Positions 42,356-53,585 are shown, counted from the first letter of the stretch. The stretch: DNA of 63,043 nucleotides from Paracoccaceae bacterium (GCA_013003075.1 JABDLJ010000026.1:1-63043), one strand, 5' to 3'. The notes: generated by a model from the letters alone, not told the origin. Made by a program: numbers and translations.

Positions 42356-44157
42356 CAGTAGACCCGCGCCTTGGGGGCGATCTTTTTCAGATCGATGCCG
42401 CCCTCGTTGTGGCCCAGAAGCGGGCTGAGATGCACCGGGCGCTGGCCCAAATCGACCTTGCCGTTGACCCAAGTCAGCGAGTGCACGCGCCAGTTCTTGT
42501 CATCGCGATCCGGGTAATCCTCGTGCGCATGGGCGCCGCGGCTTTCCTTGCGCGCTTCGGCCGAAACGATGGTGGCCAGCGCGTTCGGCATCAGGTTCGT
42601 CAGCTCCAGCGTTTCCATCAGGTCGCTGTTCCAGATCATGCTGCGGTCGTTGACCGCGATATCATCCATCTTGGACGCCACCGCATACATTCTCTCGACA
42701 CCTTCGGCGAGCGTCTTGTCGGTGCGGAAGACCGCTGCGTCCTCCTGCATGGTCTTTTGCATCTCAAGGCGCAGCTCTGCGGTGCCGGTATTGCCCTTGG
42801 CATGGCGCAGATCGTCAAACCGGCCCATCGCCTTGTCGATGCTCGCCTGGTTCAGAGTTGGGTTTGCCGAGTTGGGATCGACGACCTCGGCAGCGCGGAT
42901 CCCCGCTGCCCGGCCGAAGACCACAAGGTCGATCAGGCTGTTCGAACCAAGCCGGTTGGCCCCATGCACCGAGGCGCAGCCCGCCTCGCCCACGGCCATC
43001 AGGCCGGGCGCGATCCGGTCGGGATCGTCCTCGGTCGGGTTCAGAACCTCGCCCCAGTAGTTGGTCGGGATGCCGCCCATGTTGTAATGCACTGTCGGCA
43101 GGACCGGGACCGGCTCTTTGGTGACATCGACACCGGCGAAGATCCGCGCGCTTTCGGAAATCCCCGGCAGGCGTTCGTGCAGGGTTTCGGGCGGCAGGTG
43201 GTTGAGGTTGAGGTGGATATGATCGCCACCTGCACCAACGCCGCGCCCCTCGCGGATTTCAATCGTCATGCAGCGCGAGACAACGTCGCGGCTGGCCAGA
43301 TCCTTGTAGGTGGGCGCATAGCGCTCCATGAAGCGCTCGCCTTCGGAGTTGGTAAGGTATCCGCCCTCGCCGCGCGCGCCTTCGGTGATCAGGCAGCCTG
43401 CGCCGTAGATGCCTGTGGGGTGGAACTGGACGAATTCCATGTCCTGAAGCGGCAGCCCGGCGCGCGCCACCATGCCGCCGCCGTCGCCGGTGCAGGTATG
43501 GGCGGAGGTTGCGCTGAAATAAGCCCGGCCATAACCGCCGGTGGCCAGAACGGTCATCTTGGCGTTGAAGACATGGATGGTGCCGTCTTCAAGCTTCCAG
43601 GCAACGACGCCCTGGCACTCGCCTTCTTCGGACATGATCAGGTCGATCGCGAAATACTCGATGAAGAACTCGGCGTTGTTTTTCAGCGATTGGCCGTAAA
43701 GCGTGTGCAGGATGGCGTGACCGGTGCGGTCGGCAGCAGCGCAGGTGCGCTGGACCGGGGGTCCCTCGCCGAACTCGGTGGTGTGGCCGCCGAAGGGCCG
43801 CTGGTAGATCTTGCCCTCTTCGGTGCGCGAGAAGGGCACGCCGTAATGCTCCAGCTCGTAGACCGCTTTCGGCGCCTCGCGCGCGAGATACTCCATCGCG
43901 TCGGTGTCGCCCAGCCAGTCAGAGCCCTTAACGGTGTCGTACATGTGCCACTGCCAGTGGTCGGGGCCCATGTTGCCCAGCGACGCGGCGATGCCGCCTT
44001 GCGCCGCGACAGTGTGCGAGCGGGTCGGGAACACCTTGGTGATGCAGGCGGTGCTCAGGCCCTGTTCGGCCAGGCCCAGCGTGGCGCGCAGGCCCGATCC
44101 GCCGGCGCCCACCACGACGGCGTCATAGGTGTGTGTCTCGTAGTCGTATGCAGCCAT
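42355..44157 (-). CDS. sdhA: Succinate dehydrogenase flavoprotein subunit
   Basis: The 600-residue SdhA oxidises succinate to fumarate. It has the FAD site [20 protein letters not shown], the covalent-flavin His in [17 protein letters not shown] (near 47), and the active-site region [21 protein letters not shown]. It lies between sdhD (12-bp gap) and the coupled lipoprotein gene. Confidence 0.99.
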   Translation of the reverse strand: MAAYDYETHTYDAVVVGAGGSGLRATLGLAEQGLSTACITKVFPTRSHTVAAQGGIAASLGNMGPDHWQWHMYDTVKGSDWLGDTDAMEYLAREAPKAVYELEHYGVPFSRTEEGKIYQRPFGGHTTEFGEGPPVQRTCAAADRTGHAILHTLYGQSLKNNAEFFIEYFAIDLIMSEEGECQGVVAWKLEDGTIHVFNAKMTVLATGGYGRAYFSATSAHTCTGDGGGMVARAGLPLQDMEFVQFHPTGIYGAGCLITEGARGEGGYLTNSEGERFMERYAPTYKDLASRDVVSRCMTIEIREGRGVGAGGDHIHLNLNHLPPETLHERLPGISESARIFAGVDVTKEPVPVLPTVHYNMGGIPTNYWGEVLNPTEDDPDRIAPGLMAVGEAGCASVHGANRLGSNSLIDLVVFGRAAGIRAAEVVDPNSANPTLNQASIDKAMGRFDDLRHAKGNTGTAELRLEMQKTMQEDAAVFRTDKTLAEGVERMYAVASKMDDIAVNDRSMIWNSDLMETLELTNLMPNALATIVSAEARKESRGAHAHEDYPDRDDKNWRVHSLTWVNGKVDLGQRPVHLSPLLGHNEGGIDLKKIAPKARVY

Positions 44158-44169
44158 TCTTGGTGCTCC

Positions 44170-44541
44170 TTAAAGCGCGATGCGGGCGATGGCGAAGACG
44201 CCAGTCGCGGCGGCGGCGTAGCTGAGGCAGATCATCGCGATGATCGCAACCTTGCGCGCCAGCCCGTGAACATAGTCCTCGATCAGGACCTGCACACCGT
44301 TTTTGAAGTGCATGAAGCCCACCGCGATGGTCAGCCCGGCCACGAGCGCCGGGAAGGGGCGCGCGAAATAGGCGACAACGTCCGCGTGAGGCTCGCCCAG
44401 CATCGGGCCGAAGGTGAACACAAAGAGCGGAACCAGGATCAAAAGCGCGACCGAGCTGACGGTCATGCTCCAGAAATGCTCGGTGCCTTCCTTGGCAGAG
44501 CCAAGTCCGATGGCGCGTTTGCGGTCTGTCAGAAATGCCAT
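44170..44541 (-). CDS. sdhD: Succinate dehydrogenase membrane anchor subunit D
   Basis: The 123-residue protein has three membrane segments and GLGSAKEGTEHFWSMTVSSVAL. A His in VGFMHFKNGVQVLIEDYVHG may serve heme/quinone binding. It anchors SdhAB with SdhC. The spacing to sdhC and sdhA is 12 bp each. Confidence 0.95.
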   Translation of the reverse strand: MAFLTDRKRAIGLGSAKEGTEHFWSMTVSSVALLILVPLFVFTFGPMLGEPHADVVAYFARPFPALVAGLTIAVGFMHFKNGVQVLIEDYVHGLARKVAIIAMICLSYAAAATGVFAIARIAL

Positions 44542-44553
44542 ATCTGCGCCTTC

Positions 44554-44937
44554 CTAGATAATGATGAGTGTGAGGATCGTCAGGATGAACGAGCCGGCGA
44601 TGATGACGATGCCCATCATCTCGGCGGTCTCGACCTCAAGTCCGCGGCCGGTGTCCCAAATCAGGTGCCGGATGCCGGCCAGCGTGTGATACCACAGCGC
44701 CCAAAGCGACAGGGTCATCACAAGATCGCCGAACCAGGACGTGACGAAGCCATCGACGGTGGCGAAATATTCGGCCGAGGTCGCAGCGGCCAGAAACCAC
44801 CAGACGATCATCAGCGCCGCCACCAGCAACGCGTTGCCGGTGATGCGCGTGAAGATCGACGTCATCGACGTCAGTTGCGGCTTGTATATCTCAAGGTGCG
44901 GAGACAGCGGGCGATTGCCCCGGTTCACGTCGGCCAT
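44554..44937 (-). CDS. sdhC: Succinate dehydrogenase cytochrome b556 subunit
   Basis: The 127-residue SdhC from ATG 44937 has SPHLEIYKPQLTSMTSIFTRITG and HTLAGIRHLIWDTGRGLE, with three membrane segments; His residues in these motifs bind heme in the family. It is the first gene of the sdh operon. The upstream 174-bp gap (to 45111) includes the half-matching motif TGATAACGCTTTTG (44987-45000). Confidence 0.95.
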   Translation of the reverse strand: MADVNRGNRPLSPHLEIYKPQLTSMTSIFTRITGNALLVAALMIVWWFLAAATSAEYFATVDGFVTSWFGDLVMTLSLWALWYHTLAGIRHLIWDTGRGLEVETAEMMGIVIIAGSFILTILTLIII

Positions 44938-45111
44938 GATCGCATTTTCCCTTCTCTCGCGCGCCATGCGGCGCGGGCTGCCACAGTGATAACGCTTTTG
45001 GCGGCAGTGTCACGGGCCGCGCCGGCGAATCCTTGCGGTTTTTTGGCGCAACCGGGCGGTTGCCGCGCTCTGCGGCGTTCCGAGAGCCGTCAGCCGGCCC
45101 CGGTGCGCCGC

Positions 45112-45549
45112 CTATTTCAGATTGTCCAGCATGTCCGACGGCACCTGCGAATAGGCGAAATGCATGATCGTGATCTCGCCCTTGTAGACCGCGCCGAGAA
45201 GATACAGCCCAACCGGTCCGGCGCCGCTGTCGAAAAAGGTCACGTCCTGATAAAGTCCGGGCTCTTCGAAGCGCTCCACGACGGTCCAGCAGCTTTTGAA
45301 CCCGCCCGGTAAAGCGCTTTGCAAGGGGCCGATCAGTTGGGGTTTGCGGCTTTCGGCATCCGGGACATGCGGGGTAGACAGCTTGTAGAACGTCTCGTAG
45401 TCGCCCTGCAGCATCGCCGATTTTGCGGCCTCGAACGCCGGCACGGCGTCGGTCTGTGCGTTTTCGCAAGGCGCGTCTTGCGCCAGGGCCGTGGTTGCAG
45501 TGGCGAGGGCCGCCGCAAGGCCGAAAAGAGGCCGCAACGCGCGCCTCAT
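45112..45549 (-). CDS. Secreted protein, unknown function
   Basis: The 145-residue protein has a Sec signal (MRRALRPLFGLAAALATATTALA, cut before QD) and two Cys residues. The mature part is mixed alpha/beta, ending VYKGEITIMHFAYSQVPSDML. The family is not recognised. It is coupled to the mch stop by ATGA, so it is the last gene of the mcl2-nnrU-DUF1737-mch unit. Confidence 0.8.
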   Translation of the reverse strand: MRRALRPLFGLAAALATATTALAQDAPCENAQTDAVPAFEAAKSAMLQGDYETFYKLSTPHVPDAESRKPQLIGPLQSALPGGFKSCWTVVERFEEPGLYQDVTFFDSGAGPVGLYLLGAVYKGEITIMHFAYSQVPSDMLDNLK

Positions 45550-46595
45550 AGCGGCGCCAGCGCCCAGATATCGAGGTCCAACAGCACCTCAGGCAGGTAT
45601 TTGCCATCCTGGCCTTTCAGGTGCCCCGCCGGGCTGTCGCCTTTGACCGCCACCAACCGCAACCGCAGCGCGCCCACGCCGGGCGCGGGGGTCTCGGCTT
45701 TGTCCAGCACCTCGGACCAGGCGCGCACGGTGTCGCCGGCAAAGCAAGGGCCTGCATGTGCGCCGCCGTTCAGGCCAACGATCATCTGGGCATTGGCCAG
45801 ACCGTTGAACGACATCGCGCGCGCCAGCGAGATGATGTGTCCGCCATAGATCAGCCGCCTTCCGTCCTCGCGGTTTGTGGCATCGAAATGCAGCTTGGCG
45901 GTGTTCTGCCAGAGCCGCGTGGCCATCATGTGCTCGGCCTCTTCGATGGTGACGCGGTCGACATGGTCGATCACCTCGCCGACGCTGTAATCGGACCAGC
46001 GGTGCGGCTCACCAGCGGCAGCGAAATCGTAGCTGGAAAAATCGAGCCCCTCGGGCAAGACAAGCGAGGCTGCATCGACCACGGGCGCAAGATCGGGGAT
46101 CACCGTGGGCGGCGCCTCTCCCGGTGCGCGCCGGCGCACCATCACCCAACGCACGTAGTCAAGAACCACCGCGCCGTGCTGATTATGGCCCCTCGTGCGC
46201 ACCCACAGGACGCCCGACTTGCCGCTGGAGTTCTGCTTGAGCCCGATCACTTCCGATTGCGAGGTCAGCGTGTCGCCAGCATAGACCGGCGCCAACCAAC
46301 GGCCCTGCGCATACCCCAGATTGGCAACCGCGTTCAGCGAAATGTCGGGAACCGATTTGCCGAAAACAGTGTGAAACGCAATAAGATCGTCCACCGGGGA
46401 CGCTGCAAGACCGCAGCTCCGGGCAAATTCGTCGGACGAGTAAAGCGCACCGCGCGCGGGATAAAGCGCGTGGTACAGTGCACGCTCGCCGCCCGAGATC
46501 GTGCGCGGCACCGCGTGCTGGATCACGTCGCCGACCGCGTAATCCTCGAAAAAGCGGCCCGCACTGGTCTTGCTGCCGGAAGATGACGTCGTCAT
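45546..46595 (-). CDS. mch: Mesaconyl-CoA hydratase (MaoC-type)
   Basis: This enzyme hydrates mesaconyl-C1-CoA to beta-methylmalyl-CoA in the ethylmalonyl-CoA pathway. The 349-residue protein from ATG 46595 has two hot-dog halves: GRFFEDYAVGDVIQHAVPRT with LYHALYPARGALY, and RWSDYSVGEVIDHVDRVTIE. The length and double MaoC layout match the characterised enzyme. It is coupled by ATGA to both neighbours, in a unit with mcl2. Confidence 0.92.
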   Translation of the reverse strand: MTTSSSGSKTSAGRFFEDYAVGDVIQHAVPRTISGGERALYHALYPARGALYSSDEFARSCGLAASPVDDLIAFHTVFGKSVPDISLNAVANLGYAQGRWLAPVYAGDTLTSQSEVIGLKQNSSGKSGVLWVRTRGHNQHGAVVLDYVRWVMVRRRAPGEAPPTVIPDLAPVVDAASLVLPEGLDFSSYDFAAAGEPHRWSDYSVGEVIDHVDRVTIEEAEHMMATRLWQNTAKLHFDATNREDGRRLIYGGHIISLARAMSFNGLANAQMIVGLNGGAHAGPCFAGDTVRAWSEVLDKAETPAPGVGALRLRLVAVKGDSPAGHLKGQDGKYLPEVLLDLDIWALAPL

Positions 46596-46795
46596 AGGGC
46601 CCCCAGTTTCTGGCCGGAATCGTAGGCGCCGTCGACTTGCTTGGTCACCGCCTGTGCGCAGCGCATCACGCCATTGGCTGCATCGAAGGCATAGGCGGGA
46701 TCTCCGTGAAGGTGCCATCCCCGGGACAAGGCCTCGGTCACCTTGTGGCAAAAGGCAGACGTGTCGTCGCCGGTCAGCAGTCGGTAAGCAATCAT
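46592..46795 (-). CDS. DUF1737 domain protein
   Basis: The 67-residue protein from ATG 46795 matches the small DUF1737 pattern: YRLLTGDDTSAFCHKVTEAL, GWHLHGDPAYAFD and a C-terminal QAVTKQV. The function is unknown. It is coupled to mch by ATGA and lies 4 bp after nnrU. Confidence 0.8.
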   Translation of the reverse strand: MIAYRLLTGDDTSAFCHKVTEALSRGWHLHGDPAYAFDAANGVMRCAQAVTKQVDGAYDSGQKLGAL

Positions 46796-46799
46796 CGGA

Positions 46800-47348
46800 T
46801 CATCCAACAAACGGGTTGTAGCCAAGCGCGATATGGATCCCCGAGATTACCGCATAGACGACAACGGTGATCACCAGAAGCCGTACCGTTCCTGCCGCAG
46901 TACCGCCTTCGGGCGGGTGCCATTCGGTGTCGACCTGGTTGATGATGGTCATCTCGAAGATCGTCCAGATGCCCAGCGCGCCGAACAGAACGATCGAGGC
47001 CAGATCGCCATTGACCAGAAGATGCGCGACGGCCCAGATCAGCATGCCCATCAGCATCGGGTGGCGCAGCCAGCGCCGCAGCGGGCTTTTCGACGAGCCC
47101 AGACCGAAGAGGAACACAGACACCAGCATCAGAAGGTTGTTGACCGGGCGGCCCCAGGTGGGCGGCTCGTACATCCAGACTGTATCCACGTTGCGATAGC
47201 CGATCACGATCAGGATGAGCCCCGCAAGGATGACAACGGCCGCCACGCCTTTGCCCGCATCGCCGATACGCCCCCGCAGGCCCGGCGCCAGGCGCTTGAA
47301 AAAGTGCCCGAAATACCAAAGACCCAGACCGGAGGTGAGTATGCTCAT
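46800..47348 (-). CDS. NnrU family membrane protein
   Basis: The 182-residue protein has about five hydrophobic segments and NnrU/isoprenylcysteine-methyltransferase-like features: LRHPMLMGMLIWAVAHLLVNGD and MYEPPTWGRPVNN. NnrU was named from denitrification loci but is also found in this carbon-metabolism cluster. It is coupled to mcl2 by ATGA. Confidence 0.9.
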   Translation of the reverse strand: MSILTSGLGLWYFGHFFKRLAPGLRGRIGDAGKGVAAVVILAGLILIVIGYRNVDTVWMYEPPTWGRPVNNLLMLVSVFLFGLGSSKSPLRRWLRHPMLMGMLIWAVAHLLVNGDLASIVLFGALGIWTIFEMTIINQVDTEWHPPEGGTAAGTVRLLVITVVVYAVISGIHIALGYNPFVG

Positions 47349-48220
47349 GACTGCTCCATAGCGGCGATCGCTTCGGCCTTGGCAAGCGTCGCGTGGGCGG
47401 TGGCCACGTGCAGGTTCTCGACGATCTTGCCATCGACGACCGCCACAGCTTCGCCTTTTGCGAGCGCCGCGTCAAAGGCTTCGATCTGGCGGCGCGCCAG
47501 TTCGACATCTTCCGCCGACGGCCGGAAGATATCATTGGCGATGCCGACCTGCGCGGGGTGGATCAACGATTTGCCGTCCATGCCGAGCCTGCGGCCCTGC
47601 GCGCATTCGGCCGTCAGCCCGTCTTCGTCCTTGAAGGCGTTGTAGACACCATCGATGCAGATGATCCCGGCGGCGCGCGCGGCCAAGAGGCAGATCTGCA
47701 GTGAGGTCATCATCTGCACGCGGTCACCGCCCAGATTGCAATGCAGCTCTTTGGCCAGATCGTTGGTGCCAAGCACGAAGCCCGCCATCCGCGGGGCGGC
47801 GGCAATCTCGGCGGCGTTCAGGATGCCGGCCGGGGTCTCCATCATCGCCCAGATCGCGGTGCCGCGGAAGCCCTCGTGACGCTCCATCAGGCCGGCCAGC
47901 GCCTCGATGTCGGCCGCGCCGTTGACCTTTGGCAGAAGGATAGCGTCGGGACCGCAGGCGGCCATCGCGGAAATATCGTCGCGCGCCCAGTCGGTGCCCA
48001 GATCGTTGATCCGCACCAGCGACGCGCGGGCGCCGTAGCCGCCGGTGGCAAGCGTTTGAGCCAAAAGCGCCCGCCCGGCGGGTTTTTCATCCGGGGCGAC
48101 GGCGTCCTCCAGATCGAAAATGATCGCGTCCACCGGCAGGCTGCGGGCCTTTTCAAGCGCCCGCTCACGCGACGCCGGGATATAGAGTACCGACCGCCAG
48201 GGCCGCGAAACGCTGTCCAT
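47345..48220 (-). CDS. mcl2: (3S)-malyl-CoA thioesterase / CitE-type lyase family
   Basis: The 291-residue CitE-superfamily protein from ATG 48220 has RSVLYIPASRERALEKARSL, AIIFDLEDAVAPDEK (metal-binding Glu/Asp), AMMETPAGILNAAEIA and KSLIHPAQVGIAND. In Rhodobacter the paralog Mcl2 hydrolyses (3S)-malyl-CoA to malate in the ethylmalonyl-CoA pathway. Position with mch supports this over citrate lyase. It is the first gene of its unit. Confidence 0.88.
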   Translation of the reverse strand: MDSVSRPWRSVLYIPASRERALEKARSLPVDAIIFDLEDAVAPDEKPAGRALLAQTLATGGYGARASLVRINDLGTDWARDDISAMAACGPDAILLPKVNGAADIEALAGLMERHEGFRGTAIWAMMETPAGILNAAEIAAAPRMAGFVLGTNDLAKELHCNLGGDRVQMMTSLQICLLAARAAGIICIDGVYNAFKDEDGLTAECAQGRRLGMDGKSLIHPAQVGIANDIFRPSAEDVELARRQIEAFDAALAKGEAVAVVDGKIVENLHVATAHATLAKAEAIAAMEQS

Positions 48221-48307
48221 GATTCTTCCGCTCCTTGCTTCGGAACTCAGAAAACACAGGGCCGCCGCAGCGTGCAAGCCTTTAAGTTCTGCGTCGCAGC
48301 AACAAGT

Positions 48308-48335
48308 GATTTCAAAGCCTTACGCAAAGATTTCA
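48308..48335. repeat. Direct repeat GATTTCA x2, 21 bp apart, upstream of mcl2
   Basis: GATTTCA occurs at 48308-48314 and 48329-48335, two helical turns apart, about 90-115 bp upstream of the mcl2 start. The segment between holds TTACGCAAA, similar to the TTTGCAAA half-sites of the RamB/PccR family. Otherwise the gap 48221-48484 shows no gene. Confidence 0.35.
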
Positions 48336-48484
48336 CCAGGGCTCGGCGCGTTAACCATTTTTTGGCGGCTGATCGGAAAACTTGGATACATGTCGACCAC
48401 GCCCTTTGATCAGGATGAAGGAGCGGTGAATGGTACTCGTGGCCGACCCAACTGAAACAGGGCCAAGCCCCCTTTTGCCCCACC

Positions 48485-48847
48485 TTGCCGAAGCGTTATT
48501 CGGAATTGGCCCGGAAAGGGAAGACCAATGAAACACCAGTTTTTTCGCTGTTCCTCGGTGTCGGTGCTCTGATTGTCGCCACCAACGCGGCGTTGGCGCA
48601 GAGCCCGCGCAATTGCGGCCCCAGGGCACTTGTCGTGGAACGGCTAGCCTCGGCCTACGGTGAGCAGCGCCGCTCGATCGGTATGGGCACCAACAACCAG
48701 GTGATGGAAGTGTTCGCCTCCGCCGAGACAGGCTCGTGGACGATCACGGTGACGCTGCCAAGCGGCATGACCTGCCTGATCGCGACCGGCCAGTCGTTCG
48801 AAAGCCTCGCCGAGGCCGACCTGCCGTCCACCGATCCCGCGCTTTAA
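48485..48847 (+). CDS. Small secreted protein with a frame break at its signal peptide
   Basis: The mature part (SPRNCGPRALVVERLASAYGE, ending ESLAEADLP) looks like a small exported Rhodobacterales protein. The ribosome site GGAAAGGGAAG precedes ATG 48528, but that frame reads MKHQFFRCSSVSVL and stops. A seventh T in the T6 run 48540-48545 would give MKHQFFSLFLGVGALIVATN, a proper signal peptide, joined to the frame used here. The 48485 start (MPKRYSELARKG) is probably an artefact of that break. The stop overlaps the convergent TauE gene. Confidence 0.6.
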   Translation: MPKRYSELARKGKTNETPVFSLFLGVGALIVATNAALAQSPRNCGPRALVVERLASAYGEQRRSIGMGTNNQVMEVFASAETGSWTITVTLPSGMTCLIATGQSFESLAEADLPSTDPAL

Positions 48848-49596
48848 CTCAGCGCGTCCCAAACCAGCTTGGCGCCCGTCGCGGCAAGCAATACGTAGGT
48901 GATTGCAAAGAAGATCCGCTCGGGCACCACGTGATGGGCGCGCACTCCGATCGCCACCCCGGCCAGCGCAAAGGGGATCAGCATCAAATTGGCGTGAAGC
49001 GTGTCCGCGGTGAAAACGCCGAGAAAGGCGTAAGGGACGAACTTGAAGATGTTGATCGCCCAGAAGACCAACACCGTCGTCGCCTGATAGCCGGTCTTGC
49101 TGGCGCCCCTCGCCAGCAGATACATCGCCACCGGGGGTCCGCCGGCGTGGCTGATGAAGCTTGTGAAGCCCGCGACAGCGCCGGCCCCAAGACCCACTTG
49201 AGGTCCGAAATGACGCCCGCCCGGGTTCTGCCAGCGGGCGACTGTCAGCTGGTAGGCGACGAACGCCAGTGCCATCGCTCCGATCAAGAGGCGCAGCATG
49301 TCGGCGTTGGCGACGGTATATAGCGCCGCGCCCAACGCCACCCCCGGCAGGCTGCCGACAATCAGAAGCCTGCTTGCGGGCCAGTCCCAAAGCTTCCAGT
49401 AGGGGGGCAAGGCGACCGCGTCGGCCAGCATCAGCAAGGGCAACATGAGGCCAAGCGCCAGCCCGGGCTCGACGATCAGCGCCAGAATCGGGGTCGCCAG
49501 GAAGGCCGCGCCCGATCCAAACCCACCCTTGGAGATCCCGGCGAAAAGCACGGCAAATCCGGCGACGGCGAAGAATGTCAGATCGAACGCGATCAC
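48844..49596 (-). CDS. TauE/SafE family anion exporter (second copy)
   Basis: The 250-residue membrane protein starts at GTG 49596. It has the family repeats VLFAGISKGGFGSGAAFLAT (about 16-35) and GAVAGFTSFISHAGGPPVAM. It is shorter than and distinct from the TauE protein at 27370. The substrate anion is unknown. Its stop overlaps the convergent secreted-protein gene by 4 bp. Confidence 0.88.
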   Translation of the reverse strand: MIAFDLTFFAVAGFAVLFAGISKGGFGSGAAFLATPILALIVEPGLALGLMLPLLMLADAVALPPYWKLWDWPASRLLIVGSLPGVALGAALYTVANADMLRLLIGAMALAFVAYQLTVARWQNPGGRHFGPQVGLGAGAVAGFTSFISHAGGPPVAMYLLARGASKTGYQATTVLVFWAINIFKFVPYAFLGVFTADTLHANLMLIPFALAGVAIGVRAHHVVPERIFFAITYVLLAATGAKLVWDALS

Positions 49597-49626
49597 GGCC
49601 AAATCCCTTGAATTGAACCTTGTTAG

Positions 49627-51421
<1,795 letters not shown>

Positions 51422-51625
51422 GCTGTCTGACCCTCTTAAACCCCTCGCAGCCCGTCTACCCTGGCAAAAAGAAGTTACCGAACCAACAAGAGCGGTCTCG
51501 CGGCATCCGCAGATATAGCTTCGTAGCGGTCCGTCGCGGGAGCCGGGCTTGCACTGGATGCGCAGTGTACCCGCTGACCCAGGCGTCCCAACTGCCATGA
51601 TTCGTGGCAAATGGGCTTTTGATAG

Positions 51626-51664
51626 CATTTGTGATCACACTCTGAAAAACTGTGATCACAAATG
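51626..51664. promoter_or_regulatory. Double palindromic operator upstream of sucC
   Basis: Two copies of TGTGATCACA (51630-51639 and 51651-51660) are centred exactly 21 bp apart. They lie within a perfect 14-bp inverted repeat, CATTTGTGATCACA and TGTGATCACAAATG. This is a strong sign of a cooperative dimeric regulator on one DNA face. Confidence 0.65.
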
Positions 51665-51686
51665 TCGGAATCTGCGACATACAGCA

Positions 51687-51716
51687 TTGATTTCCCATAA
51701 AGCCAAAGCCTTATTT
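51687..51716 (+). promoter_or_regulatory. Candidate sucC promoter
   Basis: TTGATT (51687-51692), an 18-bp spacer and TTATTT (51711-51716) form a plausible promoter, with the double palindrome centred about 20 to 80 bp upstream of it. Expected transcript start is near 51723. Confidence 0.35.
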
Positions 51717-51765
51717 GGAGGCAGCTTAAAGGATTGGCATTCATGACCAAAGGCGGGACAGATCA

Positions 51766-52959
51766 GTGAACATCCACGAATATCAGGCCAAGGCCCTTCT
51801 ACGCAGCTACGGCGCTCCGGTCTCTGACGGGCGCGTGGTTCTCAAAGCCGAGGACGCCAAGACGGCGGCCGGCGAACTTGATGGGCCGGTCTGGGTGGTC
51901 AAGGCGCAGATCCATGCCGGCGGCCGCGGCAAGGGCAGCTTCAAAGAGCCCGGCGCTGGTGACAAGGGCGGTGTGCGGCTGGCCAAGTCGGTGCAGGAGG
52001 CCTCGGAAGAGGCGCGCAAGATGCTGGGCCGCACGCTTGTCACGCACCAAACCGGTCCGGTCGGCAAACAGGTCGGGCGGGTCTATATCGAGGACGGCGC
52101 CGGGATCGAGACCGAGATGTACCTGGCGCTTCTGGTCGATCGCCAGTCGAGCCGCATCTCGTTCGTGTGCTCCACCGAAGGCGGCATGGACATCGAAGAG
52201 GTGGCCGCATCGACCCCCGACAAGATCCTGTCCTTCGCCGTTGATCCCGCCACCGGATACCAAGCCTTCCACGGCCGCCGCATCGCCTTTGCGCTGGGCC
52301 TGAAGGGCGCGCAGGTAAAGCAATGCGTCGGGTTGATGGGCACGCTTTATAGGATGTTCGTCGAAAAAGACATGGAGATGCTCGAGATCAATCCGCTGAT
52401 CATCACCGATACCGGCGATCTGCGCTGCCTTGACGCCAAGATGGGTTTTGACGGCAACGCGGTCTACCGGCACGCCGACATCGCGGCGCTGCGCGACGAG
52501 ACCGAGGAGGATCCAAAGGAACTCGCCGCGTCCAAGTTCGATCTCAACTATATCGCTTTGGATGGCGAGATCGGCTGCATGGTGAACGGCGCCGGCCTTG
52601 CCATGGCGACGATGGACATCATCAAGCTTTACGGCTCCGAGCCAGCCAACTTCCTCGACGTGGGCGGCGGCGCCACGAAGGACAAGGTGACCGAGGCGTT
52701 CAAGATCATCACCTCTGACCCCAACGTCAAAGGCATCCTGGTCAACATCTTCGGCGGCATCATGCGCTGCGATGTGATCGCCGAGGGCGTGGTGTCTGCG
52801 GTCAAAGAAGTTGGCCTGCAGGTGCCGCTTGTCGTCCGCCTCGAAGGCACCAATGTCGAAGAGGGCAAACGGATCATCAACGAAAGTGACGTCGACGTCA
52901 TCGCGGCGGATGATCTGAAGGACGGCGCCCAGAAGATCGTGAAGGCGGTCAAGGGCTGA
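51766..52959 (+). CDS. sucC: Succinyl-CoA ligase (ADP-forming) beta subunit
   Basis: The 397-residue SucC starts at GTG 51766. It has [18 protein letters not shown], the ATP-grasp region [47 protein letters not shown] and [18 protein letters not shown]. With SucD it makes succinate and ATP from succinyl-CoA. It is the first gene of the suc operon. Confidence 0.98.
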   Translation: MNIHEYQAKALLRSYGAPVSDGRVVLKAEDAKTAAGELDGPVWVVKAQIHAGGRGKGSFKEPGAGDKGGVRLAKSVQEASEEARKMLGRTLVTHQTGPVGKQVGRVYIEDGAGIETEMYLALLVDRQSSRISFVCSTEGGMDIEEVAASTPDKILSFAVDPATGYQAFHGRRIAFALGLKGAQVKQCVGLMGTLYRMFVEKDMEMLEINPLIITDTGDLRCLDAKMGFDGNAVYRHADIAALRDETEEDPKELAASKFDLNYIALDGEIGCMVNGAGLAMATMDIIKLYGSEPANFLDVGGGATKDKVTEAFKIITSDPNVKGILVNIFGGIMRCDVIAEGVVSAVKEVGLQVPLVVRLEGTNVEEGKRIINESDVDVIAADDLKDGAQKIVKAVKG

Positions 52960-52961
52960 AG

Positions 52962-53504
52962 ATGTCTGTCGGCGCGCTCATCCATCGCCTTGCGATTGGG
53001 TACGGGCTGACCGTTCTTGCGGTCAGTGCAGCGGCGCAACCCGCCCCGCGCGCGTTGGAGACATTCCAGGCGGTCTGCGCCAAAGACCTTGGACACGAGG
53101 CCACCGCTGCGGCCTTCGCCGCCGATGGATGGCAACCCGCGACCGCTGAGCTGTCCCAGTTTTTCACCCAGGACATCGTGGATCCCGACGACGCCCGGCG
53201 CTTTGCGCTCAAGACCGGCGGCGCGACAATCCTAGCCGCAGCGATGACCGAACGCAGGGGCTTTATCGCGAAGCGAAACAAAACCATCTGCTTCGTCCGC
53301 GTGTTCGTTGAAACACCAGACCAGATGCGTGCCGATTTCCGCACCCGGATGGGCAACGCCCCCGACACAACCACCGACAGCATCGAAGTGCGCGCCGATG
53401 TCTGGGCCACCCTCCTGGGCGGCCGTGTCGTCGGATTTCGCGCCGTCAACCTGCCTGACGGGATCTGGATGGTCACAATATCCAGGATGCTCGCCGATGG
53501 CTGA
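52962..53504 (+). CDS. Secreted protein between sucC and sucD
   Basis: The 180-residue product has a Sec signal ([15 protein letters not shown], cut near AAA-QP) and a mature part with two Cys ([18 protein letters not shown] and [18 protein letters not shown]). The family is not recognised. It starts 3 bp after the sucC stop, so it is certainly in the operon. Layout resembles the secreted protein after sucD. Confidence 0.8.
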   Translation: MSVGALIHRLAIGYGLTVLAVSAAAQPAPRALETFQAVCAKDLGHEATAAAFAADGWQPATAELSQFFTQDIVDPDDARRFALKTGGATILAAAMTERRGFIAKRNKTICFVRVFVETPDQMRADFRTRMGNAPDTTTDSIEVRADVWATLLGGRVVGFRAVNLPDGIWMVTISRMLADG

Positions 53505-53585
53505 CCGCACAAACCCCGAACACCGCAAGGCCCCGCAACACCAAGATCACGAGGCCACACTGGCCCGATAAGCAAGGAACCGGAA

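Larger units (their letters stand above)
51422..51765. other. Intergenic region before sucC
   Basis: This 344-bp gap holds no gene I can support. It contains the double palindrome at 51626-51664, a dyad ATGTCG/CGACAT (51662-51667 and 51675-51680) and a candidate promoter (51687-51716). It must also carry the sulfotransferase promoter. Confidence 0.7.

Noticed and set aside
42409..45312. 967-codon open frame on the plus strand
   Set aside because: It runs antisense through sdhA, sdhD and sdhC, all of which have clear catalytic motifs; the frame encodes a low-complexity antisense product.
48406..48419. FNR-like box TTGATCAGGATGAA upstream of the T6-disrupted gene
   Set aside because: It has one mismatch in a core position and no -10 at a class II distance; likely chance, unlike the ppk2 site.
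51456..51750. Minus-strand frames in the gap before sucC
   Set aside because: They read through the double palindrome (giving ITVFQSVITN-like translation of the repeat) and lack coding character; treated as regulatory DNA.
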